Positions 33,649-47,762 of a stretch of 64,000 nt of DNA are shown piece after piece. The first letter of the stretch is position 1. Each line of letters opens with the position of its first letter. Source of the stretch: Leclercia adecarboxylata (GTDB taxonomy: Bacteria; Pseudomonadota; Gammaproteobacteria; Enterobacterales; Enterobacteriaceae); contig NZ_CP035382.1 in the NCBI RefSeq assembly GCF_006874705.1, positions 2,852,001 to 2,916,000 of the forward strand, written 5' to 3'. Under the pieces are notes generated by a model. It made no database searches, was not told the origin of the DNA, and saw nothing but the letters and a program-made list of their open reading frames with translations. Position numbers and translations under genes: made by a program.

Positions 33649-34140
33649 ATGCCATCTTTCGATATTGTTTCCGAAGTTGATATCCAGGAAGTACGTAACG
33701 GCGTGGACAACGCCAGCCGTGAAGTTGAATCACGTTTCGATTTTCGTGGCGTTGAGGCCAGTTTTGAGCTGAACGACGCAAATAAGACCATTAAGATCCT
33801 GAGCGAGTCCGATTTTCAGGTCACCCAGCTGCTGGACATTCTGCGCGCCAAGCTGTTGAAGCGCGGCATCGAAGGGACCTCTCTCGATGTGCCGGAAACG
33901 TTCGTTCACAGCGGCAAAACCTGGTTTGTTGAAGCCAAACTGAAGCAGGGCATTGAGAGCGCGATGCAGAAGAAAATCGTTAAGCTCATCAAAGACAGCA
34001 AGCTGAAGGTGCAGGCGCAAATTCAGGGCGAAGAGATTCGTGTTACTGGCAAATCTCGTGACGATCTGCAGGGTGTGATGGCGTTGGTGCGTGGCGGCGA
34101 TCTCGGCCAGCCATTCCAGTTCAAGAACTTCCGCGATTAA
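33649..34140 (+). CDS. yajQ: YajQ, nucleotide-binding UPF0234 family protein
   Basis: Small protein (163 aa) with two ferredoxin-like domains. Relatives bind nucleotides, and in Xanthomonas and Pseudomonas YajQ proteins bind cyclic di-GMP; the role in enterobacteria is not settled. It begins [17 protein letters not shown] behind GGGAGAAGAAAAG; a start six codons upstream overlaps the ribosome site and was not used. A TTGAGT / TATTAT pair 16 bp apart (33589-33616) may be the promoter. Confidence 0.95.
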   Translation: MPSFDIVSEVDIQEVRNGVDNASREVESRFDFRGVEASFELNDANKTIKILSESDFQVTQLLDILRAKLLKRGIEGTSLDVPETFVHSGKTWFVEAKLKQGIESAMQKKIVKLIKDSKLKVQAQIQGEEIRVTGKSRDDLQGVMALVRGGDLGQPFQFKNFRD

Positions 34141-34141
34141 G

Positions 34142-34170
34142 AAAAAGCCCGGCGATGCCGGGCTTTTTTT
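34142..34170. terminator. Bidirectional terminator between yajQ and yajR
   Basis: Stem AAAAAGCCCGGC / GCCGGGCTTTTTT with a GAT loop fills the gap between converging genes; its last T is the first base of the yajR stop in reverse. Confidence 0.92.
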
Positions 34171-35531
34171 CAGGCTTTCAGCGCCTGCTCAACTTCAAAT
34201 CGGTTTGTCACTTTACTGTCGATTTTGACATACAGACTGCGCTCTTCCGGCACCAGTAATACCTCGCTGACACCCTCTTTAGCTTCAAGACGCTGTTTCA
34301 ATGCCTCACTCACCTCGACATCATGCGGAATTTCAACCCGCAGGCTGCTGACATAACGCGGCTCTTTCATGGTGCTGGCGACCAGCAGCCAGACCGTTGC
34401 CAGCAGCGCACCCGCCAGGAATACGGTTTGTGAATCGAACATGCCATCGACCCAGCCTCCGAGAGATCCCCCGATCGCCACGCCGATAAACTGGCTGGTG
34501 GAGTAGATCCCCATCGCCGTTCCTTTATAGCCTGCCGGGGACTCTTTACTGATTAGCGATGGCAGCAAAGCTTCCATCAGGTTGAAGGCAAGGAAGAACA
34601 GCTGCACACCCGCGACCAGTTCCCAGAAGTGCGGGCCTGAGCCCCAGAGCACAATTTCGGCAATCAACAGCAGGGCGACGCACGCCAGGAAGACGCGCTT
34701 CATCCGGCGCTTCACTTCGGCATAAATAATAAACGGCACCACGGACACAAAAGAGATGAGCATGGTGAACAGGTAGATTTTCCAGTGCTCTGCCGCCGGA
34801 AAACCAGCCGCGGCCAGCTGGCTTGGGAGGGCGACGAAGGTAGACATCAGCAGGATATGCAGACACATGATGCCGAAGTTGAGTTTCAGCAGACGCGGTT
34901 CCGCCAGCACTTTGCTGAAGCAGCCTTTGACCATCCCCGATTCGCGGTTGAGCACATGGTTTTTACTGTCCGGTACAACCCAGATTGTCAGGGCGATACC
35001 GAGGGTCGCCAGCACGGCGATCATCCAGAACAGGGCGTTTAGACCCAGCGCATGGGTAATGATCGGGCCGAGAACCATCGCGATAGCAAAGGTCACGCCG
35101 AAGCTCACGCCAATAAAGGCCATCGCTTTGGTGCGATTCTGTTCGCGGGTCAGATCGGAAAGCAGCGCCATGACCGCAGCGGCGATGGCGCCGGAACCCT
35201 GTAATGCACGTCCGAGAATGATGCCCCAAATGGAGTGGGAGAGGGCGGCAATCACACTACCAAGCACAAATACCAGCAGCCCGCCAACGATAAGCGGTTT
35301 ACGACCAACGCGATCGGAGAGCAAACCAAAGGGGATCTGAAAGACCGCCTGAGCCAGACCGTAAATACCGATGGCAAGACCAATTAACGCCTCGCTTGCT
35401 CCCTGTAATGCCATGCCATAAGTGGTCAGAACGGGCAGGACCATAAACATGCCGAGCATACGCAATGAGAAAACAGTCCCTAAACCCCAGGTGGCGCGTA
35501 ACTCGCCTGGCGTCATTTTATAATCGTTCAT
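34170..35531 (-). CDS. yajR: YajR, major facilitator transporter with YAM domain
   Basis: MFS transporter (453 aa) of unknown substrate, known structurally in E. coli as a putative drug/proton antiporter. Twelve membrane helices are visible; the A motif GLLSDRVGRKPLI lies between helices 2 and 3. A soluble C-terminal YAM domain (about 385-453) starts VSSLRVEIPHDV and ends KVTNRFEVEQALKA. The ATG at 35531 behind GAGGTGG was chosen because the upstream GTG overlaps that ribosome site. Confidence 0.95.
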   Translation of the reverse strand: MNDYKMTPGELRATWGLGTVFSLRMLGMFMVLPVLTTYGMALQGASEALIGLAIGIYGLAQAVFQIPFGLLSDRVGRKPLIVGGLLVFVLGSVIAALSHSIWGIILGRALQGSGAIAAAVMALLSDLTREQNRTKAMAFIGVSFGVTFAIAMVLGPIITHALGLNALFWMIAVLATLGIALTIWVVPDSKNHVLNRESGMVKGCFSKVLAEPRLLKLNFGIMCLHILLMSTFVALPSQLAAAGFPAAEHWKIYLFTMLISFVSVVPFIIYAEVKRRMKRVFLACVALLLIAEIVLWGSGPHFWELVAGVQLFFLAFNLMEALLPSLISKESPAGYKGTAMGIYSTSQFIGVAIGGSLGGWVDGMFDSQTVFLAGALLATVWLLVASTMKEPRYVSSLRVEIPHDVEVSEALKQRLEAKEGVSEVLLVPEERSLYVKIDSKVTNRFEVEQALKA

Positions 35532-35640
35532 TACCACCTCAACTCAAAAGCAGGCATTAGTGTAGTGCGGGGAAGGGGCGGGGTAAACAACCTGTTATTT
35601 AACAAATATTACATACGTTATTAATGGATTTTATGAATAA

Positions 35641-35668
35641 AAAAAGGGTGCCGAAGCACCCTTTTTAT
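35641..35668 (-). terminator. Terminator of the cyo operon
   Basis: Stem AAAAAGGGTGC / GCACCCTTTTT with a CGAA loop, 12 bp beyond the cyoE stop; poly-A and poly-T flanks make it symmetrical. Confidence 0.92.
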
Positions 35669-35679
35669 CTATCCGAATC

Positions 35680-36567
35680 TTACCAGACGTAAGTCAGCAG
35701 ATTTTGTGAATCGGGCACCATAAAATCGACGGACATCATCACCGAGAGGGAAGTGATAGCGACAATCGAGAACACAAACAGTTTGCGTGCCCAGACTTTG
35801 TCGTCTTCCACTTTATAGCCTCGCAGTGCCATGCCGAGCCACCAGACGCTCACCGCCGCAGCAACCACCAGATATTTGTACCCAGCGTAACCGCCCAGAG
35901 AGAGCATCAGCGTAGCAACCGCAAAAGCAATGATGTAGAGCGTGATATGGTTCTTGGCGACGGAAATGCCTTTCACCACCGGCAGAACCGGGATGTTCGC
36001 TGCCTGATAATCCTTAAAGCGGAAAATCGCAATGGCATAGGAGTGCGGCATCTGCCACAGGCTAAAGATAGCCAGCAGGATAGCCGCACCGCTGTCGAAC
36101 TCGTTGGTGACCGCGCAGTAGCCAATCACCGGCGGCGCAGCGCCGGAGAGCGAACCAATCAGCGTACCGTAGACGGAGTGACGTTTCATATACAGGCTGT
36201 AGACGCCAACATACACCACGAAACCCATCACCCCCAGCCAACAGGCCAGAGGGTTGGCGCCGAACCACAGCAGCATAAAGCCAGCAATACCCAGCAAGGT
36301 GGCGTACACCAGCGAGACGGCAGGGGACATCAGGCCTTTAACCAGCACCCGATTTTTCGTCCTTTCCATCTTCCTGTCGATATCCATGTCGATGTAGTTG
36401 TTAAATACACAACCGGACGCAACAACCAATGACACCCCAATCAGCGTGTTAATAAAGAGGGTGTAATCGATGCTGCCCTTAGAGGCCAGCAGGAACCCTC
36501 CGATCACGGAGATCAGGTTGCCAAAGATGATGCCTGGTTTTGTGACTTGCAGGTATTGCTTAAACAT
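35680..36567 (-). CDS. cyoE: CyoE, protohaem IX farnesyltransferase (haem O synthase)
   Basis: Membrane UbiA-family prenyltransferase (295 aa) that adds farnesyl to haem B, giving the haem O of cytochrome bo3. About eight to nine helices are visible. The Asp-rich motif reads [18 protein letters not shown] around residues 56-73; the family commonly has Arg at the position of Met61 (IDRDID in E. coli). The second acidic loop is [20 protein letters not shown]. Last gene of cyoABCDE. Confidence 0.97.
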   Translation of the reverse strand: MFKQYLQVTKPGIIFGNLISVIGGFLLASKGSIDYTLFINTLIGVSLVVASGCVFNNYIDMDIDRKMERTKNRVLVKGLMSPAVSLVYATLLGIAGFMLLWFGANPLACWLGVMGFVVYVGVYSLYMKRHSVYGTLIGSLSGAAPPVIGYCAVTNEFDSGAAILLAIFSLWQMPHSYAIAIFRFKDYQAANIPVLPVVKGISVAKNHITLYIIAFAVATLMLSLGGYAGYKYLVVAAAVSVWWLGMALRGYKVEDDKVWARKLFVFSIVAITSLSVMMSVDFMVPDSQNLLTYVW

Positions 36568-36578
36568 ACTCGCCGCTC

Positions 36579-36904
36579 TTAGTGAACCATCATGTTGTAG
36601 TTAAGGTTCCACATAATCCAGATGGAGCCGACTACCAGGATTGCGATGATAATCACGGTAAAGATGAATGCCGTCATGTTCCAGCCTTCATCGGACTTAG
36701 TGTTCATGTGCAGGAAGCAAACCAGATGCACGAGGATCTGAACGACGGCAGTCACCAGAATCGTGCCCAGAATGACCGCTTTAGAACCAGAACCGTTCAT
36801 CACCATCCAGAACGGGATAAGCGTCAGGATGATCGACAGGATGAAACCTGTCATGTAGGTTTTTACGCTGCCATGGGAAGCGCCATGATCGTTTGAATGA
36901 CTCA

Positions 36905-36905
<1 letters not shown>
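36579..36905 (-). CDS. cyoD: CyoD, cytochrome bo3 subunit IV
   Basis: Small three-helix subunit (108 aa) of the quinol oxidase, needed for assembly of the copper site. It starts [12 protein letters not shown] and has the conserved [18 protein letters not shown]. One residue shorter than E. coli CyoD. Its ATG overlaps the cyoC stop in TAATG, so translation is coupled; cyoE follows after 11 bp. Confidence 0.97.
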
Positions 36906-40464
<3,559 letters not shown>

Positions 40465-40941
40465 TTAACGACCTCAATTCCACGGGGACCTGGTGGCGTT
40501 TAAAGTGTGGGGGCATTTTACGGGAACGTTACATTACTGTAAACATCATTAGACCTGTGTCAGGAACGTGTTACCAGGTTCTGCCAGGGAAGTCACAGAT
40601 GTTGCAAATTATAACCGTTTTTCAGACGCAAGCACCGCCAGACGGGCGTTATAACGAAACAGACTCTGTAGGTAGGGTAAAAAGGGCAATTGGTATAACC
40701 ATTGCTGAAAACAAACAATTTATTAACAAATAATCATCAATAAAGAGACAAATAAAAAACGTAAAATTAATGTTTCGTTTGCTGAATCGGTTAACGAAAA
40801 ATACCCTATATCCCATGCTCCAATAATTTCCGGAATTCTAAGAGGCACGAAACAACAAATATTATTTTTCCATGACCAAATTTATTTGCCGTTATAATTT
40901 ACATGGGTGATTACAACGGAAAATAACATTTTGCGCCGGTT
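40465..40941 (-). promoter_or_regulatory. Intergenic region with the cyo promoter
   Basis: A 477-bp gap without a credible gene between ampG and cyoA, the right half AT-rich. On the minus strand a TATAAT is at 40608-40613 with no clear -35. Farther upstream, 40711-40728 holds TGTTAATAAAT followed by TGTTTGTTT, an 11-bp-spaced repeat like ArcA boxes; ArcA represses cyo in E. coli. Two other inverted repeats are present: TTTCGTT/AACGAAA at 40773-40799, and an imperfect 10-bp one at 40889-40919 just past ampG. A 91-codon plus-strand frame here is probably not a gene. Confidence 0.45.
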
Positions 40942-42417
40942 TTACACCCTCTGGCTCTCACGCATGGCCAGATAGTCAAGGAGTGCTCCCGTAAGGATCC
41001 CGGTCAGCGCCAGCAGCGCGCCGATGTCCAGCAGGAGCAGGCTAAACGGCAGTACGAGGGTGGTGGTGGCATTGACGATCGTTACGATGAGCCACAGTGC
41101 GAGCGTCAGACATCCCACCAGCAATATTCTTAACGCGAAGCGATAGGCTGACGGGAAACGCGTCCTGACCATAAAGTGTTCCGTCTGCTGGGTATATTCC
41201 AGCGAGCGGCGGCATAGTAATAGCAACAGCAGTCCCGGAATGGCCGCAAAGACGGAGAAGAGATAAAACTCAGCCCAACCGTGCGCTTCCACAAACCAGC
41301 CCGCGATAGGGCCGACGTAAACCCGCCCCACGGCTGAGAGCGCAGAGAGCAGGGCAAACTGGGTTGCGGAGAAGGATTTGTTGCACAGGGTCATCAGCAG
41401 GGCGACAAACGCAGCCGTCCCCATCCCACCGCACAGGTTTTCAAAGAATACCGCCGCCGCCATGCTGAGCATATGCTTATCGGTGATGGAGAGCAGCCAG
41501 TAACCGGCATTCGACACACCCTGCAGGATGCCGAAGATCAGCAGCGCGCGGAACAGGCTTAAACGCTGCATCAGGACTCCGCCATACAGCGCGCCGATAA
41601 TAGTGGCGATTAACCCCAGCGTCTTGTTGACCACACCCACTTCACCGGCATCAAAGCCCACGCCGCGGATCAGAAAGGTGGTGGTCAGACTCATGGCAAA
41701 CGCATCACCGAGTTTATACAGCACAATCAGCAGCAGAATGATCCAGGCATTGTTGCGGCCAAAGAAGTCGCGCAGCGGTTCGGCAACCGCCTGCTCAAGT
41801 GAGCGGGGAACGGGAATAACATCGCTCGGTTCCGGCGCCAGGAAGGTCGCGATCATGCACGGGATCAGCAGGGTGGCCATCAGCCAGTACATGCCCTGCC
41901 AGCCGAGATAGCGGTCTGCCAGCCATAGCGCCAGCCCACCGGAGACCAGCATACCCAGACGGTAGCCCAGCACGCTGATGGCGGCCCCGGCCCCACGCTC
42001 GTCGGCCGAGAGCACATCCGTTTTCCAGGCATCAAAAACGATATCCTGCGACGCGGAGCAGAAGGCAATCACCACCGCCAGCGCGGCCATCCAGCGAAGC
42101 TGCGAGGCAGGTTCGAGGAAGCCCATCGCGGCAATCGCCAGCAGCAGCATCGCCTGGGTCATCAGCAACCAGCCACGACGCCTGCCGAGGAAAGGCGGGG
42201 TGTAGCGGTCCATCATCGGCGACCATAAAAACTTGAAGACATAGGCCTGGCCGACCAGCGAGAAGAAGCCGATAGTTTTAAGATCGATATCTTCTACGGT
42301 CATCCACGCCTGTAACGTGCCCGATGTCAGTGCAAGGGGTAAACCGGAGGCGAAACCAAGGATCAGCAGGATAGCTGATTTAGGTTGCTGGAAAATACGT
42401 AGGTATTGACTGGACAT
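40942..42417 (-). CDS. ampG: AmpG, anhydromuropeptide permease
   Basis: Inner-membrane MFS-type carrier (491 aa) importing GlcNAc-anhydromuropeptides for cell-wall recycling; in species with ampR-ampC it supplies the inducer of the beta-lactamase, whose genes are not in this window. N-terminus MSSQYLRIFQQPKSAILLILGFASG, loop WSPMMDRYTPPFLGRRRGW and FSASQDI-like segment FCSASQDIVFDAWKTDVL are conserved; fourteen helices are expected. Follows yajG after 45 bp on the same strand, with a hairpin between them. Confidence 0.97.
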   Translation of the reverse strand: MSSQYLRIFQQPKSAILLILGFASGLPLALTSGTLQAWMTVEDIDLKTIGFFSLVGQAYVFKFLWSPMMDRYTPPFLGRRRGWLLMTQAMLLLAIAAMGFLEPASQLRWMAALAVVIAFCSASQDIVFDAWKTDVLSADERGAGAAISVLGYRLGMLVSGGLALWLADRYLGWQGMYWLMATLLIPCMIATFLAPEPSDVIPVPRSLEQAVAEPLRDFFGRNNAWIILLLIVLYKLGDAFAMSLTTTFLIRGVGFDAGEVGVVNKTLGLIATIIGALYGGVLMQRLSLFRALLIFGILQGVSNAGYWLLSITDKHMLSMAAAVFFENLCGGMGTAAFVALLMTLCNKSFSATQFALLSALSAVGRVYVGPIAGWFVEAHGWAEFYLFSVFAAIPGLLLLLLCRRSLEYTQQTEHFMVRTRFPSAYRFALRILLVGCLTLALWLIVTIVNATTTLVLPFSLLLLDIGALLALTGILTGALLDYLAMRESQRV

Positions 42418-42429
42418 GGGCAGGTTAAC

Positions 42430-42452
42430 TGACCCGACCGGAAGTCGGGTCA
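42430..42452 (-). other. Hairpin between yajG and ampG
   Basis: Perfect 9-bp stem TGACCCGAC / GTCGGGTCA with a CGGAA loop sits in the 45-bp spacer. No T tract follows on either strand, so it is more likely an mRNA-processing or stability element, or a weak attenuator, than a full terminator. Confidence 0.5.
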
Positions 42453-42462
42453 GCAGGCTGAA

Positions 42463-43041
42463 TTAACGTGCGTTCTGCTTGATGAATTCGTGAATGCTGG
42501 TGTCCTGCGCCATATCGGCGATGGTGTCGGTCAGCACGCTGTTTACGGCATTAGCGATATTGGTGTTGGTGGCCTGGAAGGCGCCTTCAACAGAGTAGCT
42601 TGCACGGTAGTTCTTATTCATCTTGTTGCCGTTCTTCGCGGTGGCGATGATGGCGATATCCGCTTTGGTCGCGATGTTATAGCGCACGTTGCCCTGAGAG
42701 ACGTCAGCGTAAAGGTTATTAACGATGATCTGCAGATCAACCGCGCCGCTTGGACCAACCATATAGCCGCGTGCGGTCATTTGCTTCTCAAGCACTTCCT
42801 GCAGCAGGAAACGCAGATCGCGAGAGGCCGTCAGGGTCACCAGCTGGTTGTCACGGGTGACTTTCGCCAGCGCCTGGTCTTTACGCTGATCTGCACCGTT
42901 GATACTCACGGTGACGCCCATCAGGCTTGGATCCTGCTGCGGCAGAGAGATCTTCGGAGAAACATCAATGGTGGTGGGTGGGGTTGCACAGCCGGCCAGC
43001 ATAAACAGGGCGACTAAAGGGAAAAAGAGTTTTTTTAACAT
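42463..43041 (-). CDS. yajG: YajG, uncharacterised lipoprotein
   Basis: Predicted lipoprotein (192 aa) of unknown function; upstream of ampG in E. coli as well. MLKKLFFPLVALFMLAGC gives a lipobox with Cys18. The mature part is a mixed alpha/beta domain (DLQIIVNNLYADVSQGNVRYN). The ATG at 43041 was chosen so the signal peptide is N-terminal; a start 18 codons upstream adds an unlikely hydrophobic segment. Divergent from bolA, with 303 bp between. Confidence 0.93.
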   Translation of the reverse strand: MLKKLFFPLVALFMLAGCATPPTTIDVSPKISLPQQDPSLMGVTVSINGADQRKDQALAKVTRDNQLVTLTASRDLRFLLQEVLEKQMTARGYMVGPSGAVDLQIIVNNLYADVSQGNVRYNIATKADIAIIATAKNGNKMNKNYRASYSVEGAFQATNTNIANAVNSVLTDTIADMAQDTSIHEFIKQNAR

Positions 43042-43344
43042 GTTCAGGCTCTCAACGAATCGTAAGCATATATAGAAAAAAATTGCCGCCATCATAACAT
43101 CGCCAACGGCAAGGGGAAGTGGTCAACGCATGTAAATTCATCGCCTTGTCTGAAAACTGACCAACTGAAACGCTTTTCCGTTATTCGGACGACAAAACGA
43201 CTCCCCCTTATAGGACTTCATTCGGTTGAATGAGAAAATCAGATGAAAGCTAAATTTTTGTTGTCTTCTTGTTATGCAAGCGGTAAAAGCGGCTAATATT
43301 TAAAGGGATGGGTGACATCTCAGCGTTGTCGGAGGAGTAATTTC
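43042..43344. other. yajG-bolA divergent intergenic region
   Basis: No gene is seen in these 303 bp. The right end holds the bolA gearbox promoter. A small inverted repeat CATTC/GAATG lies near 43218-43231. The yajG promoter must also lie here but is not clear. Confidence 0.5.
43275..43300 (+). promoter_or_regulatory. Gearbox-type promoter of bolA
   Basis: TGCAAG at 43275-43280 and CGGCTAATATT at 43290-43300 correspond to the CTGCAA and CGGCTAGTA elements of the sigma-S-dependent bolA1 promoter of E. coli, which raises expression inversely to growth rate. It ends 44 bp before the start codon. Confidence 0.65.
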
Positions 43345-43662
43345 ATGATGATACGTGAACAGATTGAAGATAAGTTAAGGGCGGCCTTTGAACCTGTGTT
43401 CCTTGAAGTCGTCGACGAAAGTTATCGTCATAACGTACCGGCAGGCTCTGAGAGCCACTTTAAAGTGGTGCTGGTCAGCGATCGTTTCGCTGGTGAGCGT
43501 TTTCTTAATCGTCACCGTATGATTTACGGAACCCTGACGGAAGAGCTCTCGACCACAGTCCATGCGCTGGCGTTGCATACTTATACGATCAAAGAGTGGA
43601 AGGGCTTACAGGATACGATTTTCGCGTCGCCACCCTGCCGGGGGGCAGGGACGATCGCGTAA
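43345..43662 (+). CDS. bolA: BolA, stationary-phase morphogene and Fe-S partner protein
   Basis: Small protein (105 aa) with a class II KH-like fold that affects cell shape and biofilm and binds monothiol glutaredoxin with an Fe-S cluster. The conserved [32 protein letters not shown] (outlined; residues about 25-57) and [10 protein letters not shown] with the invariant His are present. The MM doublet at 43345 behind GGAGGAG was chosen; a longer frame adds 11 residues that include the ribosome site. Confidence 0.96.
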   Translation: MMIREQIEDKLRAAFEPVFLEVVDESYRHNVPAGSESHFKVVLVSDRFAGERFLNRHRMIYGTLTEELSTTVHALALHTYTIKEWKGLQDTIFASPPCRGAGTIA

Positions 43663-43718
43663 CAAATCCTGTTTGCAACAGCGGGAGCTTTTCCAGTATG
43701 TTGCATAAAGATTACGTC

Positions 43719-43744
43719 AAAACGGCCTGCGGGCCGTTTTGTTT
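43719..43744 (+). terminator. Rho-independent terminator after bolA
   Basis: Stem AAAACGGCC / GGCCGTTTT with a short TGCG-type loop and T-rich tail. Confidence 0.88.
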
Positions 43745-43833
43745 TGTCCGGGTTTTGAGCCGGTGGCGCGATTTTAAGGCCGAAAATAGCCTGAAATTGT
43801 GAAAAAAGCCGCAGCAACATGCGCCAACCGTTC

Positions 43834-43862
43834 TCGACTCACTAAAGTGATGCCGCTATAAT
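43834..43862 (+). promoter_or_regulatory. Sigma-70 promoter of tig
   Basis: TCGACT (43834-43839, 4 of 6) and a perfect TATAAT (43857-43862) are 17 bp apart, leaving a leader of about 125 nt. Confidence 0.65.
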
Positions 43863-43984
43863 GCCGCGTCTTAATATGAATGTCTTCGGGATGATTCTGG
43901 CGACAGGGAATGTGAATCTGCTAAGAGAGCATCCCGGTATTGCGAGGCAAATTCAGAGTTGACCGAGCACTGTGATTTTTTTGA

Positions 43985-45292
<1,308 letters not shown>

Positions 45293-45320
45293 TTCTGCCT
45301 GCTTTGTTTAAAGTTTGAGC

Positions 45321-45358
45321 AAAAAACCCGTTGCCTCCCGGCGGCGGGTTTTTTTTAT
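45321..45358 (+). terminator. Rho-independent terminator after tig
   Basis: AAAAAACCCG pairs with CGGGTTTTTT around a GC-rich interior, followed by an eight-T tract. Confidence 0.88.
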
Positions 45359-45428
45359 CACAGTTCCAGGCCTTGAAGCGTGATAAAACGCCTTTTCAGT
45401 GTTAGCGTTAAAACAAAAGATTGTTATG

Positions 45429-45458
45429 CTTGAAATAGGGCTGAGCCGCCCCCATTAG
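45429..45458 (+). promoter_or_regulatory. Heat-shock (sigma-32) promoter of clpP
   Basis: CTTGAAA (45429-45435), 14 bp, then CCCCATTAG (45450-45458) matches the sigma-32 consensus CTTGAAA-N(11-16)-CCCCATnT almost perfectly. It lies about 95 bp before the clpP start. Confidence 0.85.
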
Positions 45459-45552
45459 TGGGGAAGCAGTATTAAAGAGACTGGCTGATAATCCGTCCGC
45501 AAGGTTACAATCAGTACAGCAGGTATTTTCATTTTTTATCCAGGAGACGGAA

Positions 45553-46176
45553 ATGTCATACAGTGGCGAACGAGATAACTTTGCACCCCATATGGCGCTG
45601 GTGCCAATGGTTATTGAACAGACCTCTCGAGGTGAACGTTCTTTTGATATCTACTCCCGTCTGCTTAAAGAACGCGTTATTTTCATGACCGGCCAGGTGG
45701 AAGACCACATGGCGAACCTGATCGTAGCGCAGATGCTGTTTCTGGAAGCGGAAAACCCGGAAAAAGACATTTACCTGTACATCAACTCCCCAGGTGGCGT
45801 GATCACTGCCGGGATGTCCATTTACGATACCATGCAGTTCATCAAGCCTGATGTGAGCACCATTTGTATGGGCCAGGCGGCATCGATGGGCGCATTCCTG
45901 CTGACCGCAGGGGCGAAAGGCAAGCGTTTCTGCCTGCCAAACTCGCGCGTAATGATTCACCAGCCGCTGGGCGGGTATCAGGGCCAGGCGACAGATATTG
46001 AAATTCATGCCCGTGAAATCCTGAAGGTAAAAGGGCGCATGAATGAACTTATGGCTCACCATACGGGTCAATCACTAGAGCAGATCGAGCGTGATACCGA
46101 GCGCGATCGCTTCCTGTCCGCACCAGAGGCAGTAGAGTACGGCTTAGTCGACTCCATTTTGACCCACCGTAATTGA
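45553..46176 (+). CDS. clpP: ClpP, ATP-dependent protease proteolytic subunit
   Basis: Serine peptidase (207 aa) forming the double-heptamer chamber of ClpXP and ClpAP. The triad is Ser111 (GQAASMGAF), His136 (VMIHQPLGG) and Asp185. The first 14 residues (to HM before ALVP) are the removed propeptide, as in E. coli. Start ATG follows CAGGAGAC. clpX follows 127 bp downstream. Confidence 0.99.
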   Translation: MSYSGERDNFAPHMALVPMVIEQTSRGERSFDIYSRLLKERVIFMTGQVEDHMANLIVAQMLFLEAENPEKDIYLYINSPGGVITAGMSIYDTMQFIKPDVSTICMGQAASMGAFLLTAGAKGKRFCLPNSRVMIHQPLGGYQGQATDIEIHAREILKVKGRMNELMAHHTGQSLEQIERDTERDRFLSAPEAVEYGLVDSILTHRN

Positions 46177-46303
46177 TGCCCACGGCGCGGGTGTGCCGCT
46201 ATACTATGGTAGGGCGGCACCTGGCTTACGAGCAGCCTGCGTCTGAGAATGGCATTTGCGTCGTCATGTGCGGCACAAAGAACTTAAAAAGAGGTTTTGA
46301 CTC

Positions 46304-47578
46304 ATGACAGATAAACGCAAAGATGGATCGGGCAAACTGTTGTACTGCTCTTTTTGCGGCAAAAGCCAGCATGAAGTGCGCAAACTGATTGCCGGGCCAT
46401 CCGTGTATATCTGCGACGAATGTGTCGACTTATGTAACGACATCATCCGCGAAGAGATTAAAGAAGTCGCACCACACCGTGAGCGCAGCGCGTTACCGAC
46501 GCCGCATGAGATCCGTCATCACCTTGATGACTACGTCATCGGTCAGGAACAGGCGAAGAAAGTGCTGGCAGTGGCGGTGTACAACCACTACAAACGTCTG
46601 CGTAACGGGGATAACAGCAACGGCGTTGAGCTGGGCAAAAGTAATATTTTGCTGATTGGCCCAACCGGTTCCGGCAAAACCTTGCTGGCAGAAACACTGG
46701 CACGTCTGCTGGATGTTCCGTTTACCATGGCGGACGCCACCACCCTGACCGAAGCCGGTTATGTGGGTGAGGATGTGGAAAACATCATCCAGAAACTGCT
46801 GCAGAAGTGCGATTACGACGTCCAGAAAGCCCAGCGCGGTATCGTGTATATCGATGAGATCGACAAAATCTCACGTAAATCCGATAACCCGTCCATCACC
46901 CGTGACGTGTCCGGTGAAGGCGTACAGCAGGCATTGCTGAAACTGATCGAAGGGACGGTTGCCGCTGTTCCACCGCAGGGCGGTCGTAAGCATCCTCAGC
47001 AGGAGTTCCTGCAGGTTGATACGTCCAAGATCCTGTTTATCTGTGGCGGTGCGTTTGCTGGTCTGGATAAAGTCATTGCTAACCGCGTTGAAACCGGCTC
47101 GGGTATTGGCTTTGGCGCGACGGTGAAGGCGAAGTCTGAAAAAGCGAAAGAGGGCGAACTGCTGACCCAGGTTGAGCCAGAAGATCTGATCAAGTTTGGT
47201 CTGATCCCTGAGTTCATCGGTCGTCTGCCGGTTGTCGCCACCCTGACAGAACTGAGTGAAGACGCGCTGATTCAGATCCTGAAAGAGCCGAAAAATGCCC
47301 TGACTAAGCAGTACCAGGCATTGTTCAATCTGGAAGGCGTTGAGCTGGAGTTCCGCGACGAAGCACTGGACGCGATTGCTAAAAAAGCAATGGCGCGTAA
47401 AACTGGTGCACGTGGTCTGCGTTCAATCGTTGAAGCTGCCCTGCTCGATACCATGTACGATCTTCCTTCGATGGAAGAAGTCGAAAAAGTGGTTATCGAC
47501 GAGTCCGTCATTGCCGGCCAAAGCAAGCCGCTGCTGATTTACGGTACCCCGGAAGCTCAGCAGGCCTCTGGCGAATAA
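46304..47578 (+). CDS. clpX: ClpX, AAA+ unfoldase of ClpXP
   Basis: AAA+ unfoldase (424 aa) that feeds substrates to ClpP. The N-terminal zinc domain uses Cys15, Cys18, Cys37 and Cys40. Walker A is GPTGSGKT, the pore loop is GYVG, Walker B is [10 protein letters not shown], the ClpP-docking loop is IGF in [11 protein letters not shown], and sensor II is in KTGARGLRS. Length equals E. coli. A terminator separates it from lon. Confidence 0.99.
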   Translation: MTDKRKDGSGKLLYCSFCGKSQHEVRKLIAGPSVYICDECVDLCNDIIREEIKEVAPHRERSALPTPHEIRHHLDDYVIGQEQAKKVLAVAVYNHYKRLRNGDNSNGVELGKSNILLIGPTGSGKTLLAETLARLLDVPFTMADATTLTEAGYVGEDVENIIQKLLQKCDYDVQKAQRGIVYIDEIDKISRKSDNPSITRDVSGEGVQQALLKLIEGTVAAVPPQGGRKHPQQEFLQVDTSKILFICGGAFAGLDKVIANRVETGSGIGFGATVKAKSEKAKEGELLTQVEPEDLIKFGLIPEFIGRLPVVATLTELSEDALIQILKEPKNALTKQYQALFNLEGVELEFRDEALDAIAKKAMARKTGARGLRSIVEAALLDTMYDLPSMEEVEKVVIDESVIAGQSKPLLIYGTPEAQQASGE

Positions 47579-47605
47579 TTCACCAGGTCATACAAGCAGT
47601 TGATC

Positions 47606-47638
47606 AAAAAGGGGGGATTTAATCCCCCCTTTTATTTT
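47606..47638 (+). terminator. Rho-independent terminator after clpX
   Basis: AAAAAGGGGGGATT pairs with AATCCCCCCTTTT around a minimal loop, followed by a T-rich tail. Confidence 0.92.
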
Positions 47639-47652
47639 TCCGTAAACATGGC

Positions 47653-47682
47653 GTTGAATGTGTGGGAATCATCCCCATATAC
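47653..47682 (+). promoter_or_regulatory. Heat-shock (sigma-32) promoter of lon
   Basis: GTTGAAT (47653-47659) and CCCCATATA (47673-47681), 13 bp apart, correspond closely to the lon heat-shock promoter of E. coli; about 80 bp before the start codon. Confidence 0.82.
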
Positions 47683-47762
47683 TGGATTACATGTTAATGG
47701 TTGCATGAAGCACAGTCCTGCAACCTGATTACCTGGCGGACACTAAACTAAGAGAGAGCTCT

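Noticed and set aside
43312..43662. BolA with 11 additional N-terminal residues
   Set aside because: The extension contains the GGAGGAG ribosome site and has no counterpart in E. coli BolA; the ATG at 43345 was used.
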